From NCBI RefSeq assembly GCF_047495875.1, contig NC_092466.1, positions 15,372,561-15,436,560 of the forward strand: a stretch of DNA of 64,000 nucleotides. The letters are read 5' to 3'. Positions 47,035 through 60,200 of the stretch are shown one piece after another. This DNA is from Pithys albifrons albifrons (lineage: Eukaryota > Chordata > Aves > Passeriformes > Thamnophilidae). The notes under the pieces were generated by a model that did not search any database, was not told the origin of the DNA, and saw nothing but the letters and a program-made list of their open reading frames with translations. The number at the start of each line of letters is the position of its first letter. The first letter of the stretch is position 1. Made by a program: the position numbers and the translations under genes.

Positions 47035-50000
47035 ATGAGGAGCCGGCAGCGGATGTTTGCTGCGGTGATGCGCCTGCTGCTCAAGTGCCTGCGGCTGGGC
47101 CGGCGGCGGCGGTTCAAGCTGGTGCGGCAGGCGGAGCAGCTGTGGCACTATGGGCACCTCTGCCTTCGCTCCCTGCTCTACAACTCCTTCACCAATGGCG
47201 ATGTGGTGCTTGACTCCCTCTTCGAGCCCGTCTACTGGCTGGTGGACCACGTCACTCGATGGTTTGGCGTGGTGAGTCCCCGTGGTGTGGTGACCACCCC
47301 TCAATGGGCAAGGCACACCCATTGCTGGGGCTAGTGTGCTGCTGGGGCAACTGAGTCTCAGGGCTGCCTGTGCTCCAGACAGGAAGGGAGCTGGGACCTC
47401 TGTGAGTGGTTCATAATGGTTTCCTGTGGCTGTGTCTTGTCCATACCTCTCCTGAGGCAGTGAGGGGCAGGCACTGCCCACTCTAGTGACCCAGGCTCCT
47501 TTCCCTTAGGTGTTTGTAGCACTGGTGATCGGGCTGACAAGCTCTATTGTGGCCATTGTGTACATCTGCCTGCTGCCCCTCATCCTGCAGACCTACACAC
47601 CTGCCTGGATCTGCTGGCACCTCGCCTATGGACACTGGAACCTCATCATGATTGTCTTCCACTACTACATGGCCATCACCACCTCACCTGGGCACCCACC
47701 ACAGGTGAGGCACCAAGCAGCAGTGTAGCTTTTCCCAGCTGGACACTGGGGACTAGCTACAGATGATCACTGGGAACAGCCTGGTGGTGATGTTGCAGGA
47801 GGCCTCCTTTGGGTTGGGAAATCTAGGCTGGGCACTGCAGAGTGGGGAGGCAGGGCGGTCATAGGGGAGGTAAGAAGCATGAGGTGCAGGGTTTAGGTGC
47901 ACATATCTTTTCTGACCTGTGCACAGGCCAAGAATGACCTTACTGGCGTCTCCATCTGCAGGAAATGCATTGCCCCCAAGCCAGCTCGCACCCACCACTG
48001 CAGCATCTGCAACAGGTAGGGCACCCTCCCTCTGCCTGAGGCAGCCTCTGGGATCCCTCTCCTTCCCTCTGCCCCACAACAAGATAGGGGTCTTTCCCCT
48101 TTGCATGCTGGCTCACTGCCCTGTCTCTTGCAGCCGAGAGCTGGGGGGGTGCCTGTGCCCTCCCAAACACAGCGCTTGCACTGGTTCTGACACTGGTGCT
48201 GCTCTCCTCCCTCCCAGGTGTGTTCTGAAGATGGACCACCACTGCCGTATCCTTCTGCAGTACTGACAGTGGCACTCTCCTGGGGGCAGCTGGCCCTGCT
48301 CCCCCCTTCTCTTGTCCTACTCCTCTCACAGGGAGTCAGCTAGCGCAGGGACAGGTGGTCCCTGGGGTGGGTTTGGACCATCATGTCATGGTTATGTACC
48401 TTTAACCCCAGAGGCAGCCTGGCTAAACAACTGTGTGGGACACTACAACCACCGCTACTTCTTCTCCTTCTGCCTGTTCATGACCATGGGCTGCATCTAC
48501 TGCAGCATCAGCGGCTGGGAGATGTTCCGGGATGCCTACGCAGCCATTGAGGTGAGCAGACAGGCTCTGGCCTTCACCTGCTATGCACTGAGGCCGCCTG
48601 GACTCCCCAGGCTGAGCTTGCAGAGCAAGGCTGGGCCAGGCCCAACCACGTAGTGATTTTGCTTCTTCTCTCCCTCCTCCTCCTCCTGTGAGGCCCCCCA
48701 GCTGCTCTGGTCCTGTGGGGATGTGAGGGCAAGGGTCCCTGCCCTCTCCTCCAATACACATAACTGGTGCCATTTTCCATTCCCCCAGAGAATGAAACTG
48801 CTTGAGAAGGAGAGACTGCAGGTGGCTGCCAACCAGGTGGGACATCCCTGCCCTGCAGCTGCACCACGCTGTGTGGAGCAGAGTTGCCCTGCAGGCTGGA
48901 TCCTGCTTGGGGCTCTGCTCTCAAGGAGCACCTCACATCAGAACCAGCCCCCCATGCTCATCTCACATGTCAGAGCTGAGGCTGGCCTGATAGCTCTGTT
49001 ACAGACACTGCCTCCAGCAGCTTTGGGTCTGCTTCTCTGTGTACGCAGCTTCCCCGGGCTTGGGCTGGTGACAGCTGCTTGGCATGTGCTGCTCAGGCCA
49101 TGGTCTCCTGGGGAAACTGTGGCACTGGGTACACATCTCACCCCAACCATCAGCTGCAGTGTCCAGATCAGTCCCATGGCTGCTCCCTGCCCCCTTAACT
49201 CTACCCCACTGCTCCTCACACCTGTGCCACCTCTGGCTGTCTGCCTGTCTTGTGGCTGTGTCAGGCTGCCTCTCCCTCACCCTGGCTGTTCTGTAAGTTC
49301 AGCTGCAGTCCCTTCTTGCTGTCGAAGCTCTGCAGCAGTGAGGGGTGCAGCAGTCCCTGTCTGGCTTCAAGCTTTAAAGCAGTTTGGGTAATTCACCCTT
49401 CTCTGGTCCTTTTCCAGACATACTACCAGACCCCACCACCCACCTTCTCCTTCCGCCAGCGAGCTTTCCACAAGAGCGTGGTCTACCTCTGGGTCCTGTG
49501 CAGGTGAGGGGGCTCAGGGGCTGGGAGTTACAGCATGAAGCCTGTGACACTGCTTGCCCTCTACCTGCCTGTGGCTGGGCTTGCTTACTCTAGCACAGAC
49601 ATCCCTGCCCTGCCAGCCTTCAGGCCACAGAGGAGGAAAGACAGTGTTGCTCTGTCACAGGGGATTAGACAAGCTGACCCACTTACTCAGCTCTGGGTGT
49701 GGGGAAGCAGCCTGAGCCCTGCCAGCTGCAGCACCAGAGAGGGAAGGCCTGTGCCCAACCTGCTGTCCCTTGTCATACCCAGCTCAGTTGCATTGGCCCT
49801 GGGTGCCCTCACCCTGTGGCACGCTGCCCTCATCACCCGTGGGGAAACCAGCATCGAGCGGCACATCAACAGGAAGGAGCGCCAGAGACTGCAGAAGAAA
49901 GGCAAGGTGAGCACAGCCCATGGCTTGGGAGTCTGGCCAGGGCAGAGCCAGACATGATGCAGCTCTCCCCCTTCTACAGGTCTTTAGGAACCCCTATAGT

Positions 50001-50386
50001 TACGGCAGCTGGGATAACTGGAAGGTGTTCCTGGGTGTGGACATGCCAAGGTAGAGTCTTGGGAAGCCCCTGTCTGGGAAGGTGGTGACTCAACAACTTA
50101 GAGGGGTGTGGGGACAATGGGGGCTCTCCTTGGGCAGCTGGGAGAGAGCAGGACAGTGACCATCCCACACTGTGTTGCTCTGGGCTCTGTAAGCTCAGGA
50201 CATGGCTTGGCTCCTCAGAGCTGAGAAGCACCAAGATTCCACCTTTTGTGGCCTCACTCTTCTCCCCACAGGCACTGGCTCACCCGTGTTCTGCTGCCCT
50301 CTCCTCACCTGCCCCATGGGACAGGCCTGAGCTGGGACCTGCCTCCTTGCATGACAGAGCAGCACACACCACTCCTGGCCATCTGA
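47035..50386 (+). CDS. ZDHHC16: Palmitoyltransferase ZDHHC16 (10 coding exons)
   Basis: Membrane S-acyltransferase that attaches palmitate to cysteines; the mammalian enzyme resides in ER/Golgi membranes. Exons: 47035-47271, 47510-47704, 47927-48015, 48218-48246, 48418-48551, 48789-48836, 49418-49503, 49783-49906, 49980-50050, 50272-50386. They give 375 aa (human 377 as I recall). Four membrane segments are visible: FVALVIGLTSSIVAIVYICL, HWNLIMIVFHYYMAI, FFSFCLFMTMGCIYC and VALALGALTLWHAAL. The Cys-rich domain (CRKC, HHCSICNRC) leads to DHHCPW with the catalytic cysteine near residue 183. The start is the ATG at 47035 (MRSRQRMF), 16 bases into its exon. The DHHC codons are in a 29-base exon followed by a probable U12-type intron. 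The C-terminus diverges from human after LPHG, as is common in this family. Confidence 0.97.
48218..48246 (+). other. ZDHHC16: 29-nt micro-exon carrying the DHHC catalytic codons
   Basis: Bounded by CTCCCAG on the left and the U12-like GTATCCTTC on the right. It encodes R/CVLKMDHHC plus one base of the following proline codon. Skipping it would remove the active site and shift the frame, because 29 is not a multiple of three. Confidence 0.9.
48247..48417 (+). other. ZDHHC16: Probable U12-type GT-AG intron of ZDHHC16
   Basis: The 5' site CC/GTATCCTTC matches the minor-spliceosome consensus RTATCCTTT at eight of nine positions and does not look like a U2 donor. TACCTTTAAC (48397-48406) resembles the U12 branch site. 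Its branch adenosine (48404 or 48405) is 12-13 bases before the acceptor GAGGCAG. There is no polypyrimidine tract between branch site and acceptor, as expected for U12 introns. Length 171 bases. Confidence 0.75.
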
Positions 50387-50976
50387 GACCCGGTGCTCCA
50401 GACATCCCTCCCCGCAGGCAGGGGAGCACATGGGGGACCCCCCTCCACCCCTTTGGCCCACGTGCCTGGCAGAAGTCTGGTGCTGGCACACATCGCTGAC
50501 TGGAGCCAGAGCCACGTGAAAGTCCATGGACAGTGTCGGTGCCTGGTTGCCTGCTCTCTTGGCTCTTGGTGGCTGCAGGCAGCCCCGGTGAAAGGCGGCA
50601 GAGCAGCTGCTCCCTTCTCCAGCTGAGGGTGCTGCCCTCAGGAGCACAGGTACAGGCCAGCGCAGGCCCAGCTCAGCTTTCCAGAGGGCTGGGCCCAGAG
50701 GATGGCACCCCCATGCCTCAAGTACTTCCCAGGGAGCCTTTTTAAGACCATCCACTAAATACCGTTTGGTTTTTTTAAGAGTCTGCCTTTTTTCCCTTTG
50801 TGCAGGGCACAGACTTCTGGGAATGGGAGGAGAGGGATCCCCATGATTCCTCCATGTGAAAAGAGGAGAAAGGGTCTATAACCAGCAGCATCTTAAGCTG
50901 CTCAACATACAGAAAGGGCACTGAGTCCCAGCCTGAGCTTCATGGACACCCTAGAAACATTACCAAAACAGATCTA
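50387..50976. other. ZDHHC16 3' UTR and tail-to-tail spacer with MMS19
   Basis: No canonical plus-strand AATAAA is seen between the ZDHHC16 stop and the MMS19 poly(A) signal. ACTAAA near 50754, followed by a T-rich stretch, is the best visible variant. Either a weak signal is used or the ZDHHC16 transcript overlaps the MMS19 3' end. Confidence 0.45.
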
Positions 50977-50982
50977 TTTATT
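50977..50982 (-). promoter_or_regulatory. MMS19: MMS19 polyadenylation signal
   Basis: A canonical AATAAA on the minus strand 316 bases beyond the MMS19 stop codon at 51298-51300. It is the first such signal after the stop. Confidence 0.75.
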
Positions 50983-51297
50983 CCTCTGGCACATGGGTTA
51001 TCACACACCACACATGTGCACAGACCTGTCCTTTCCACTCACACATGGTGGGTTTGTCCATCACTGTCCCCAGCTGCAGCAGAAGGTGGGCAAGCGATGA
51101 GCAGCACAGCTCCTTCCCTGCTGAGGGTGCCAGGAAGGTGCTGCAGCGAGGGATGCTTTCTGCTGGCCTCTGTGCTCCAGCCCTAGCCCTCAGGGCAGCA
51201 CGGGCTCCAAGGGTCCATGACATCAGTCAGATGGCTTGGCAGGTTAGCAGGGCACCAGTCAGATTGTCGGTCAACACTGGGAGGGCATGCAGGGCAC

Positions 51298-54200
51298 TCA
51301 CCTGCCTAGGCTCCCCAGCAGGAACCTGCAGGGACAGAGATGGTGCCATCAGCTGTGTCCCATACATGCTGGCAAGCCCCCAGCAGCTCCTGCCACATAC
51401 ACTCACCATTCTCCCCGTGCTGCCACTGCCTCCTTCCGCACCAGCCTCTTTTTGTCATCCAAAGGCTTAGCCAGTGCCCGGATAACTCGGGCCTTGTATG
51501 GCAGCAGCTATAGGACAGAAGGGGCTCTTAGAGAACTGGGTGCTGGCTGCCCCCCAGGAGGTTTGGAACCCCCTTGCCCCTCTACATGCAGGAGCATGTA
51601 CTCAGGAGCAGGCAGTAGGGTGCTGCAGGAGCACTTACCACTGGTGTGGGCAGGCAGGTGAGCGCATGGGCACAGCGCAGGGCAGCGATGCGGACAGCCT
51701 GGAACACACAGGGGTGAGGCCAGCATCAGGGGGGCAGAGAGGGGCATGGCAAGGAGGAATGAGGGGGTGCACGCACCATGGTGGGGCTGGAGGTGAGATT
51801 GAGGAACTTGGTGACCAGTGTGTCGACATGCAGGCTCATGATCTGGGGAGCTTCAAGCAGCAGTGGCTGGAGGCAGCTCAGTGTGGAGAGCTGTACCACA
51901 TGGTCTGAGCAGGACAAGGCCTCAAGCAGGAGGGAAAGCAGCTGCAGAGGGGAATACACAGGAGTCATGAATAACCCCAAACCATGCACTCTGCATTGTC
52001 ACAGCTTCCCCTGCCTGCTATCAAGGCTGGGTCTTACCGTGGGCAACTCTGTCACCAGCACAGGTTTGGGGAGATGGTTTAGCACATGGGACAGGCCCTT
52101 CAGATAATTAGCCTTCACATCTGTGGAAAGCAGAGATGGTCACAAGCAGCCAGGGGATTAAGAGGATGCTATCTCAGGTCCCCTGGGTAAGGGGTTAGGG
52201 GTAGTAAGGCCAGGCTGGGGGTGGCTGCTCACCGGGACCAGCCCCATGGAAGCCCTGCACCAGCTTGGGGACATTGTCAGTGAAGAAGCGCTGGCGGAAC
52301 ATGATGCGCACGTCGGCATGGCAGCCCTTGTGCAGCACGTCCGGGGACTCGACCATGAGCAGGGAGAAGCCATCAGCCACCGCAGGGCCCAGCTCAGTGT
52401 TACCCAGCAGGCCCAGCAGCTGTGAGGGAGAGAGCCCTGAGAAAGAGTGCCCTGCTGCTGGGGGTCCCCGGCCAGCCCTGGGGGAGCAAGGCAGGTTTCT
52501 CAGACACCACCCAGCCACACCACCTCCTACCTTGTCTGTCAGGCAGGAGCTCAGGGGGTGGTAGCGCAGCACCAGGGCTTTAGTTACCTGTGGAGGCAGA
52601 ACAGTCAATCCCAAGCTGGCCCCCCGGCCCCTCTGGCCCACATATCCAGGGCAGGCCTTACCCAGAGCAGCAAGGTGAGTGCCTGCATTCGGCACGGCCC
52701 TTCCACAAGGCTGGGCTCCATCTTGTTCACTGCAAGCTGCAGGATCTCATCCAGCTGCTGCCCTGGGGACACAGAAGGGACAGATTGAGTCATTCCTCCT
52801 ACCAGCAGGGGGCAGGAACCCATGCCATCTACCCCAGCCCCCTTACCTGCTGGATGCTTGTTCACCAGCCCCGCAAAGCACTTGGCAGCTGTGGTGGTCG
52901 TGAAAGTGCAGTTGCAGGAGCAGCTCAGTGCCAGCAGCTCCCGGAGCAACCATTCCTGCTGAGGAATTGCTACCTGGAAGAGACATGAATCATGTTAATG
53001 GCCCAGGGCTGCAACTGCTCCCTCCTTCTGCCCGTGGAGTTTGGGGTGTACACAGGCTGGAGAGTGCTTGGGCAGGGCTTCTCCTCACATTGCTCCCCAC
53101 TAAAACATACATTGCGGGGCAAGGAGCAGACGAAGGCCATGAGGAGGGCGACCAGGCGTCTCTGTGCCTCCAAGCACTCCCCATCCTGCAAGGGAAGAAC
53201 AGCATCCATGTCATCATGGTCCTTGCTGCCAGCCTGTGCCAACACCCTCATTCCCTGCCAGTTCTGGTGCCCCAGCCCCAGTCCCCAAACACACCCCAAA
53301 AGGCTGGAAGGAGCAAGGAAAACTGTTCTGGGGCAAGAAGGAGACCTCTCCATCCAGAAAGAGGGGAACCACATGAGACACGCTTTGGGCAGCCAGCCTA
53401 GGAGAAAAGAGACATCGCAACGTGCTGCTCTGTGAGGGTCACCAGAGAGCTCCTGAGTACCTTTCAGGAGGCACAGGGTCTCCTTGTACAGATGGCACCA
53501 GGAGACACACAGCCTGTCCCCTTCCCCATGATGGAGCATCTGGCTTCCTGCCCAAGCATCACTCACTCAGGGCTCAGGTGAGTGGTGGCAGCACTGATGA
53601 CTGGGACCATGGCTGTCAGCACCTCTTCTTCCAGCAGTGCCTTTCCCAGCGCCAGCTGGGTGCTCTCTGCAGGTAGTGGAAGGAAAGGAACTTGCTGACT
53701 ACTGTTCAGAGGGAGGAGGCAGGCACAGCTCCCTGAACCCACAATGGACTGGGGTAGGGCTCTGGGGCAGTGTCAGTGAGCAGCAGGGCCCACAGCTGCC
53801 CGTGGCTGCTAGAGGGAGTCAGCAGCACTGCTGACTGCAGGGTCAGGGACCCCAGAGAGCCTGGGAGCTGCCTGCTCTCCCCTCTCCCACTCCAGCCCTG
53901 TACTTACCTTGCATAGCTGCCTGCACAGCCATGGCCAGGAGGCATGGCACCACCATCTGATGGAAGTACCAGCAGCCCTCTGCATCCTGCTGGCACTGCA
54001 GGGCCACACGGTGCAGGTTCTGGCATACAGAGACCATGTCCTGGATGTTCCCGGCCTCACTTCCTGCAGAGCACAGTCACCATCAGATCAAACAGCCTCA
54101 GCACCCAGCCCCCTGTTCTGCACCAGGATTCTGGGACAATGCAGCCCTTCTAACTTCCATCCCACTGGTGAGATTCACATCCCAGCCCTGGGCTCCTCAC

Positions 54201-57200
54201 ACCAGTTCCATTCCAACTCTCTCCCAGCCATCACCAGTAGTGGAGGTGGCTCCTGCCCAGATGCACTCCATGGAGCTATCTGCTGTGGCTTCATTACCTT
54301 TCTGCACCTTCTGGAAATGCTGTAGGAGGACAGGGACAGTCTCCCTCACGATGCTGGTGTGGGTGGACACAGCTGCCAGGGCCTGCAGGCAGCGCTGCTG
54401 CAGGGAGTTCCAGCTGTGGGAACTCTCCTCCTGCTCTGAAGAGGAAACACACCTCAGAGGAGAACTGGGGTGACCCCAGGCCACCTCACCCAAGGGCAGT
54501 CAGGGTGGATGGGATGAAGCAGCATGGCAGACCCAGCCTGTGCCAGGCCCAAGGCACTCTGCCTGCTCTGCAGTTGGGCATTTCCTCCCCATGAGGATCC
54601 TGGCCACATGGGCTGGCTGCCAGACAGCCACTCCCTTCCCTGTGCCAACACACAGTGCCTGCATTGGGAATGCCTTAAAGACAGCCACCAACTTAGTCCG
54701 TGTGGCACAGCCCCACTGCCTGGCAGGAACCCCATGGAGATGGGACAGGCTTCACTCCAAAACCAGACATCACTGCCTTCTCAGCCCTACCTGACTGCAG
54801 CTCCTCTGCAAGCCTGGGTACCATGCGTCCAGAGAAAACCTTTGGGTAGATGGGAGCCAAGGACCCTGCTGCCACCATCGCTGCTTCACTGCCAGGGTGG
54901 GAATAGAGTGGGAAAGATGACACGAGGATTGCAAACTTGGGGCTGCTTGTACAACAGCTGCATAGACCCGGCCAGAAGGCTCCTCCAGAAACTCATTTCT
55001 CAGCAATTTGTCCTTTTCCCCCTTCTGGCAGGCAGAGCAGAGCCCTATGATTTGACAGGCCCAGACATTCTAATTTCCAGCCCATGAACCACTTGGTTTA
55101 TCTCACATGATCTTTTAGTTCAGAGAGTTCCTGTGCCTTCCCCAGACTACAGCCTCTCTTTGCAGCAAAGCCAGGGTCTGTCAGAGTGTAGGTGACTGCA
55201 GTGGTGCCAGCCCTTCCCTCACCTGCTCTGGGAATCCTCCTCATGCAGAGCGAGATGGATGAGGTGATCTACAACCAGTTCCAGGTCAGAGGAAGACAGG
55301 AAGCCTGGAATAAGAGCCAGAGAGCAATCCTGCCCTCAGCCAAATGCAAAGATGCTAGTGTTCTGGCCAGCATCCTTCCCCCTCATCCAAGCTAGCAGCA
55401 ACACAGCAGCCTACCAATGCCAGAGATACAAGGTACCCAGCCAAAACAGGTAAGAGAGAGATCAAGTGTCCATGGAGCTCATGCCTTAGGTAGAAAATGC
55501 TGCCACTACTCCTGTGCACCAGGCATGGACATCCCAGTAGCCACCATGTCTCCCAACACAGAGTGACACGTCCCACTGTCTCCCCAAAGGAAACAAGGTA
55601 CCAACCTTGCAGGGAGCCCAGGACAGTCAATGCCTTGATCCCAACCAGCTGCAGCTGCACACTGGCATCCATCAGCGCTGAGAACACCACAGAACAAACC
55701 GGGGCTTGGCGTGAGAGCAGAGTGCCCTCATCTGGAGAGAGTGGCATGGTGTCACTGCCTGCACCTGGCTGTCACTACAAAGCCACCATCATGACACCTA
55801 ACAGACCCTTTCTGGGGCCCTGCAGTTGACACCCAACAGTGCAGGGACCCTGGGACACGGCAGGGGGTTGCACATGCAGCCACCCTGGTCAATGAACTTT
55901 CTTTGTCTGTCAGCATATGAGAAAGTGAGGTCAGAGCCACCAGTCCCTGGGACACCAGTGCCTTCAGAGGAACCAGCCACCCTCACCTTCTTCCACATGT
56001 CCCCACTTCTGCTGCAACTCAAGGAAGCCCAGCAGCATTTCCAGGATTGTCCTTCTCTGGCTGCTCTACAGGGACACAAACACGTAGCCCAGATCACCGT
56101 CACTGCTGGGACACAGCTGCACCTCGGCCTAGCACTGTGAGGCCACAAGGTGCCCAGGGGGTCCCTACCCACAGCCAGGGAAGGGCATCCACTTAGACAC
56201 ACTGCTCCCACCAAGCCCTGCAGAGTCAGTGGGTACACTCAGCCCCTCTGCCTCTGCTGGCAGAGCCAGGGTGCCCCTCACCTGTGGGTGCCTGGTGTAC
56301 TGCTCCAGCAGCAGGGGCAGGACACTGCGGGTGATGCGGTGGTAGGTGCGGAGGGAGGCACCCGCTGCTGCCTGCAAGAGTTTGGCACTGGGCCACACCA
56401 GCTTCATGTCGGGCTCGCACAGATGGTGCCTGCAATCTGAGATAGGCTGGGTGTCAGCAGCACCGGCACAGAGCTCCTCTGCTTTGTGTGTGGGGATGCA
56501 GCTGATAGCTGGGCTGGGATGTGCTGCTGGGGCACAGCTCTGAGCTGCAGTACAGCCTTCCTATCTGAGCAGCTTCCCACAGTTCCAAGCACACAGCACA
56601 GCTCTGGACACCCCAATCCCAGCAGAGAGGGAAACAGTTCAATCCCCTTCTCCTTTCTTCCTGCAGCAGATTACCTTGGAGAAGCCAAAACTGGCTGTGA
56701 GAGCTAGAAAGCTGCTTGGAAGAGGGAGCCAGATACCTAACCAGGAGGATGCCTTCAGGCCTGGCTGCTCAAGGCAGGGTAGGTCTTTCTGCTAGGTACC
56801 TTGCAGGATGCTGTTGAGGAAGGAATCCAGCAGATCCTCGGCATCAGAGCTGAGTACAGAGCGGGAGAGGCAGGCAGAGAGGGCATGCAGTGCAGCCAGG
56901 CATTCTGTCTCTATCTTCTCGCTCGCTGTCTGGAACACCTGCAGGAGAGGCCATGGGATGAGCTTTCTGTGCTGATCCCAACAGCAGGCTCCAGGCTCTG
57001 AACACAGGCTGAAGGATTCAGGCTCCCGCCTCACTTCCCATATGATTTGAACATGCAGCGTGGCACATCCAAGCCCCAGGGACATGGTTTGTCCCCTCCA
57101 CTTTTCAGCTGGGGCTGTTCAAGGTCACAGGTGCAGGCTGCTGGGAGATAGGGGGCCCACCTGGTCTGGCCATGAACTCCTGCTCAGCAGAAGCACAGCT

Positions 57201-60200
57201 GTGGTGGAGCCCTGCAGTACTCACCTCTCTGCGCAGGGATGACCAGAGGCTGGGGAGGAATTCCTGCAGCTCCTTCTGCCCATAGATGGCACAGCAGGCA
57301 GTCTGCAGGAAGGAGCCAGGAGAAAGCATCACAGAGAAGCCAGTAACAGGAGAACACAATGCAGGGACATTGCCCATTCTGGCAGGCTCATGCTGAGCTG
57401 CACGAATCAATCCAGAGAGAGAAAAACAGGAAAGAGTGATGCAGCCAAACCAGAACTGTAGAAATTGTGGTTCTGCAAGGGAGTCTCTGGCAGGCAGGGA
57501 GAAAGGTTCAGAGGTGGCTTGCAGCTGCTGCTGCCACTGGTCAGCTATGGGTTGAAGGGAGTAGGGAGCCCTCCTTACCAGAGTCTGCAGGGAGTCAAGC
57601 TTGGCACTTTGCAGTTCTGAGTCCAACTTCTCAATAAGCAAAGGGAGAAGAAACTGCAGAGAGAAGTACTTTCACTCAGCCCCCACCCCTTGGACCACCT
57701 CACCCATGGTCCTGCAGGGCTGGAAGCTCAGCCTGTGCCAGGAAAGCAGAGGTGGAGGGGTAGCTGCAACAGGCAGCCCCTTCCCAAGAGCACCCTCTCC
57801 ATACCCAGTCCCAGCAGGAGACATACTGCCTTAGTGCAAGCTCCTGGTCCCAGCTGCCCCTATCCCACTGAGCCACAGCAGGAGCCGCAGTACTACTAAA
57901 GGCAGCCTATGCTCAGGGAACAAGGGTGCTCAAGAACCCCTTAGGAGCTTCCTACCTCAGCAAATTGGGGTGTGGAGGCCAGTACAGCCCGGAGACTCAG
58001 GATCAGGTCTTCTCTCTGGATACCATGAGGATCATTGGGGGGCTGGAAAGAAAGCAGAGAGCAGGTCACCCACCAGTCAGGAAACATCCGAATCCAGCCA
58101 TCAGTTGAGGATGCATTGTCTCATCTCCAGCAAAGCAGCAGCAGACCCAGTCACTGCAGCCAGCTTGTCACCAGCCTGTCAGCCTGGGTACCACAGCTCG
58201 CATCTCAACACTGCCCAGCCAAGACTCTTGCCCACCCTCTCCTCCCATTCCCAGGAAGGGACACAACCCCTTGAGAAAACACCAGAAGGAATAGGCTGTG
58301 GCACAGGGCAGATTCACTCACTGGAGTAAAATCAACAGGGAAATAGCAGGATGTAACTTCAAACAGCTCCTCCACAAAAGGACCTGCAGAGAGGAGAAAG
58401 AGAGTGAGCAGAGATACTGGGCAAAAAACACCCAGCAGCAATGTCTAGCACCCATGACAGGCCAGCTCTGCAGCTCTTAAGGCATGTCAGGGACCACCTT
58501 AGTCTTGACCAGACCAAGAGCCATCCCTCTAACAGCTCAAACAAAAGGAACATGTCTCCCAGTCAGCTCTGCATGGTAGACTCAGGCTCACCCAGGGCAT
58601 AGTTCTTGGCAATGAGATCACGCACGATTTGGAAGGCCACCAGCAGATTGCGGGGATCCTTCTCCCCATCCATGACCTGGATGAAGCCAAAGGTGAAATC
58701 GGCACCCAGGCCCTTCAGCTCTGCAGAAAGAAGGAGCATGAGCAGGTGCAGCACACCATACCATACCAACATGGCATTAAATCAGCCCAGTTACCCCAGC
58801 CTCACAGTCCTTTTCCAGCTCTCTCTGGCAGAGCCACGGAGCCCTCAGAGAAGGCAAAAGCAAGCCATTTTCCCAGTTTTAACAACCACAGAGTGTTTCT
58901 GGCATATGCCCCCTCACCTTCCTCCCTGGTGCTCATGAAGTTGGTGATGATGCTGTAGACTGTGTGTCGGTCCAGCTGCAGCAAGGACTGGAGGGAGGAG
59001 CAGAGCAATCAAAACCACACTCAACATATGGCAGCACCATTACCCACTACCCATGGGCAGCACGTACCCTTGAGAAGAAGACAGGACCCCTAGAAGCTCA
59101 GCTGCTGCTTGCTGGCATGCAAGTCCCATTTACCACATGCAAAGCATGCACATACCTATGCAATGGCACTTGAACATGACTGTATCCATCACTGCATGAA
59201 CACACCAACAGTCACACCAGGCCACGCATGCTGCCCAAGGCACTGACAGCATAAACAATCTTAAACTGGGGAGAATTGGGCTGGGGGCACTTAAACATAG
59301 CCTGAAGAATGGATCAAAAGCAAGTAATTCTCCCAGGGCTGAGAGAAGACAAGGGCCAGCCAGGGGATCCTCAGCTGCTGTCTCCCTCCCACTCTACAGT
59401 GAGCCATGCTGTCTCTAAGCTCTGCAGAAGCACTGCACTGCACTGAATGTGGCCAGTGCTCAGGGCAGGCAGGCCATCCCCAGACACTTGGGGAGCAGGG
59501 GTCAAGGACAGGAGGATGGGAAATTACATGGCTCACCTGCACATGTACCTCCTGGAAGATTGCTTTGAGCACAGACACTGCTAGCCCTGGGGACAGCACC
59601 ACACACATGCTCTGCAAACAGGAAAAGAAAAGCAAGAACAGAAACCCATTACGGCAGCCACATAACAGAGCTCCTGCTTCCATACAGCAGCTGTCTGCAG
59701 GATCCTCTCTCACAACAGGGAGAGCTCAGTATCCCCTTCCCAGACAGGACAGGACAAAATGTCCATCACCTCTGCTGCTCCCCAGGGTGGCCAGGGAATC
59801 CTTGTCCCAATACCAGCATGGGCCAGGAAATCAAGGCAGTCTCCTCTCCCTGGCTCCTCTGCAAGGGGCACAGCAGGAACACAGAAGAGACAGGCCAATG
59901 CTGTCAGATGGGTTGAAAGGCAGGTGAGACCTGCTTGACATGCTGCTCCAACCTGTACCCAGCTGTTGCACCTCCCTGACACCAATCTGGACCACCTCCT
60001 AGCACTGCATGTCTGGGGAACGCGAGCTCACCAGCGCTCGGAGTCCCTGGAGCACAGATGGGATCACCAGGTGATGGTCCTGCAGCCGGCTCTCATAGAA
60101 CAGGACCAAATGCAGCACTGTCAGAAACAGATATCAATGTATGTTAGCCACAGGAAATGCAGGTGCTGGGTGCTGGCCCCAGCTCAACTACCAGCTGACA

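Noticed and set aside
48723..49391. 222-codon plus-strand frame in ZDHHC16
   Set aside because: It crosses the 48789-48836 exon in the wrong frame and is otherwise intronic, with no family resemblance.
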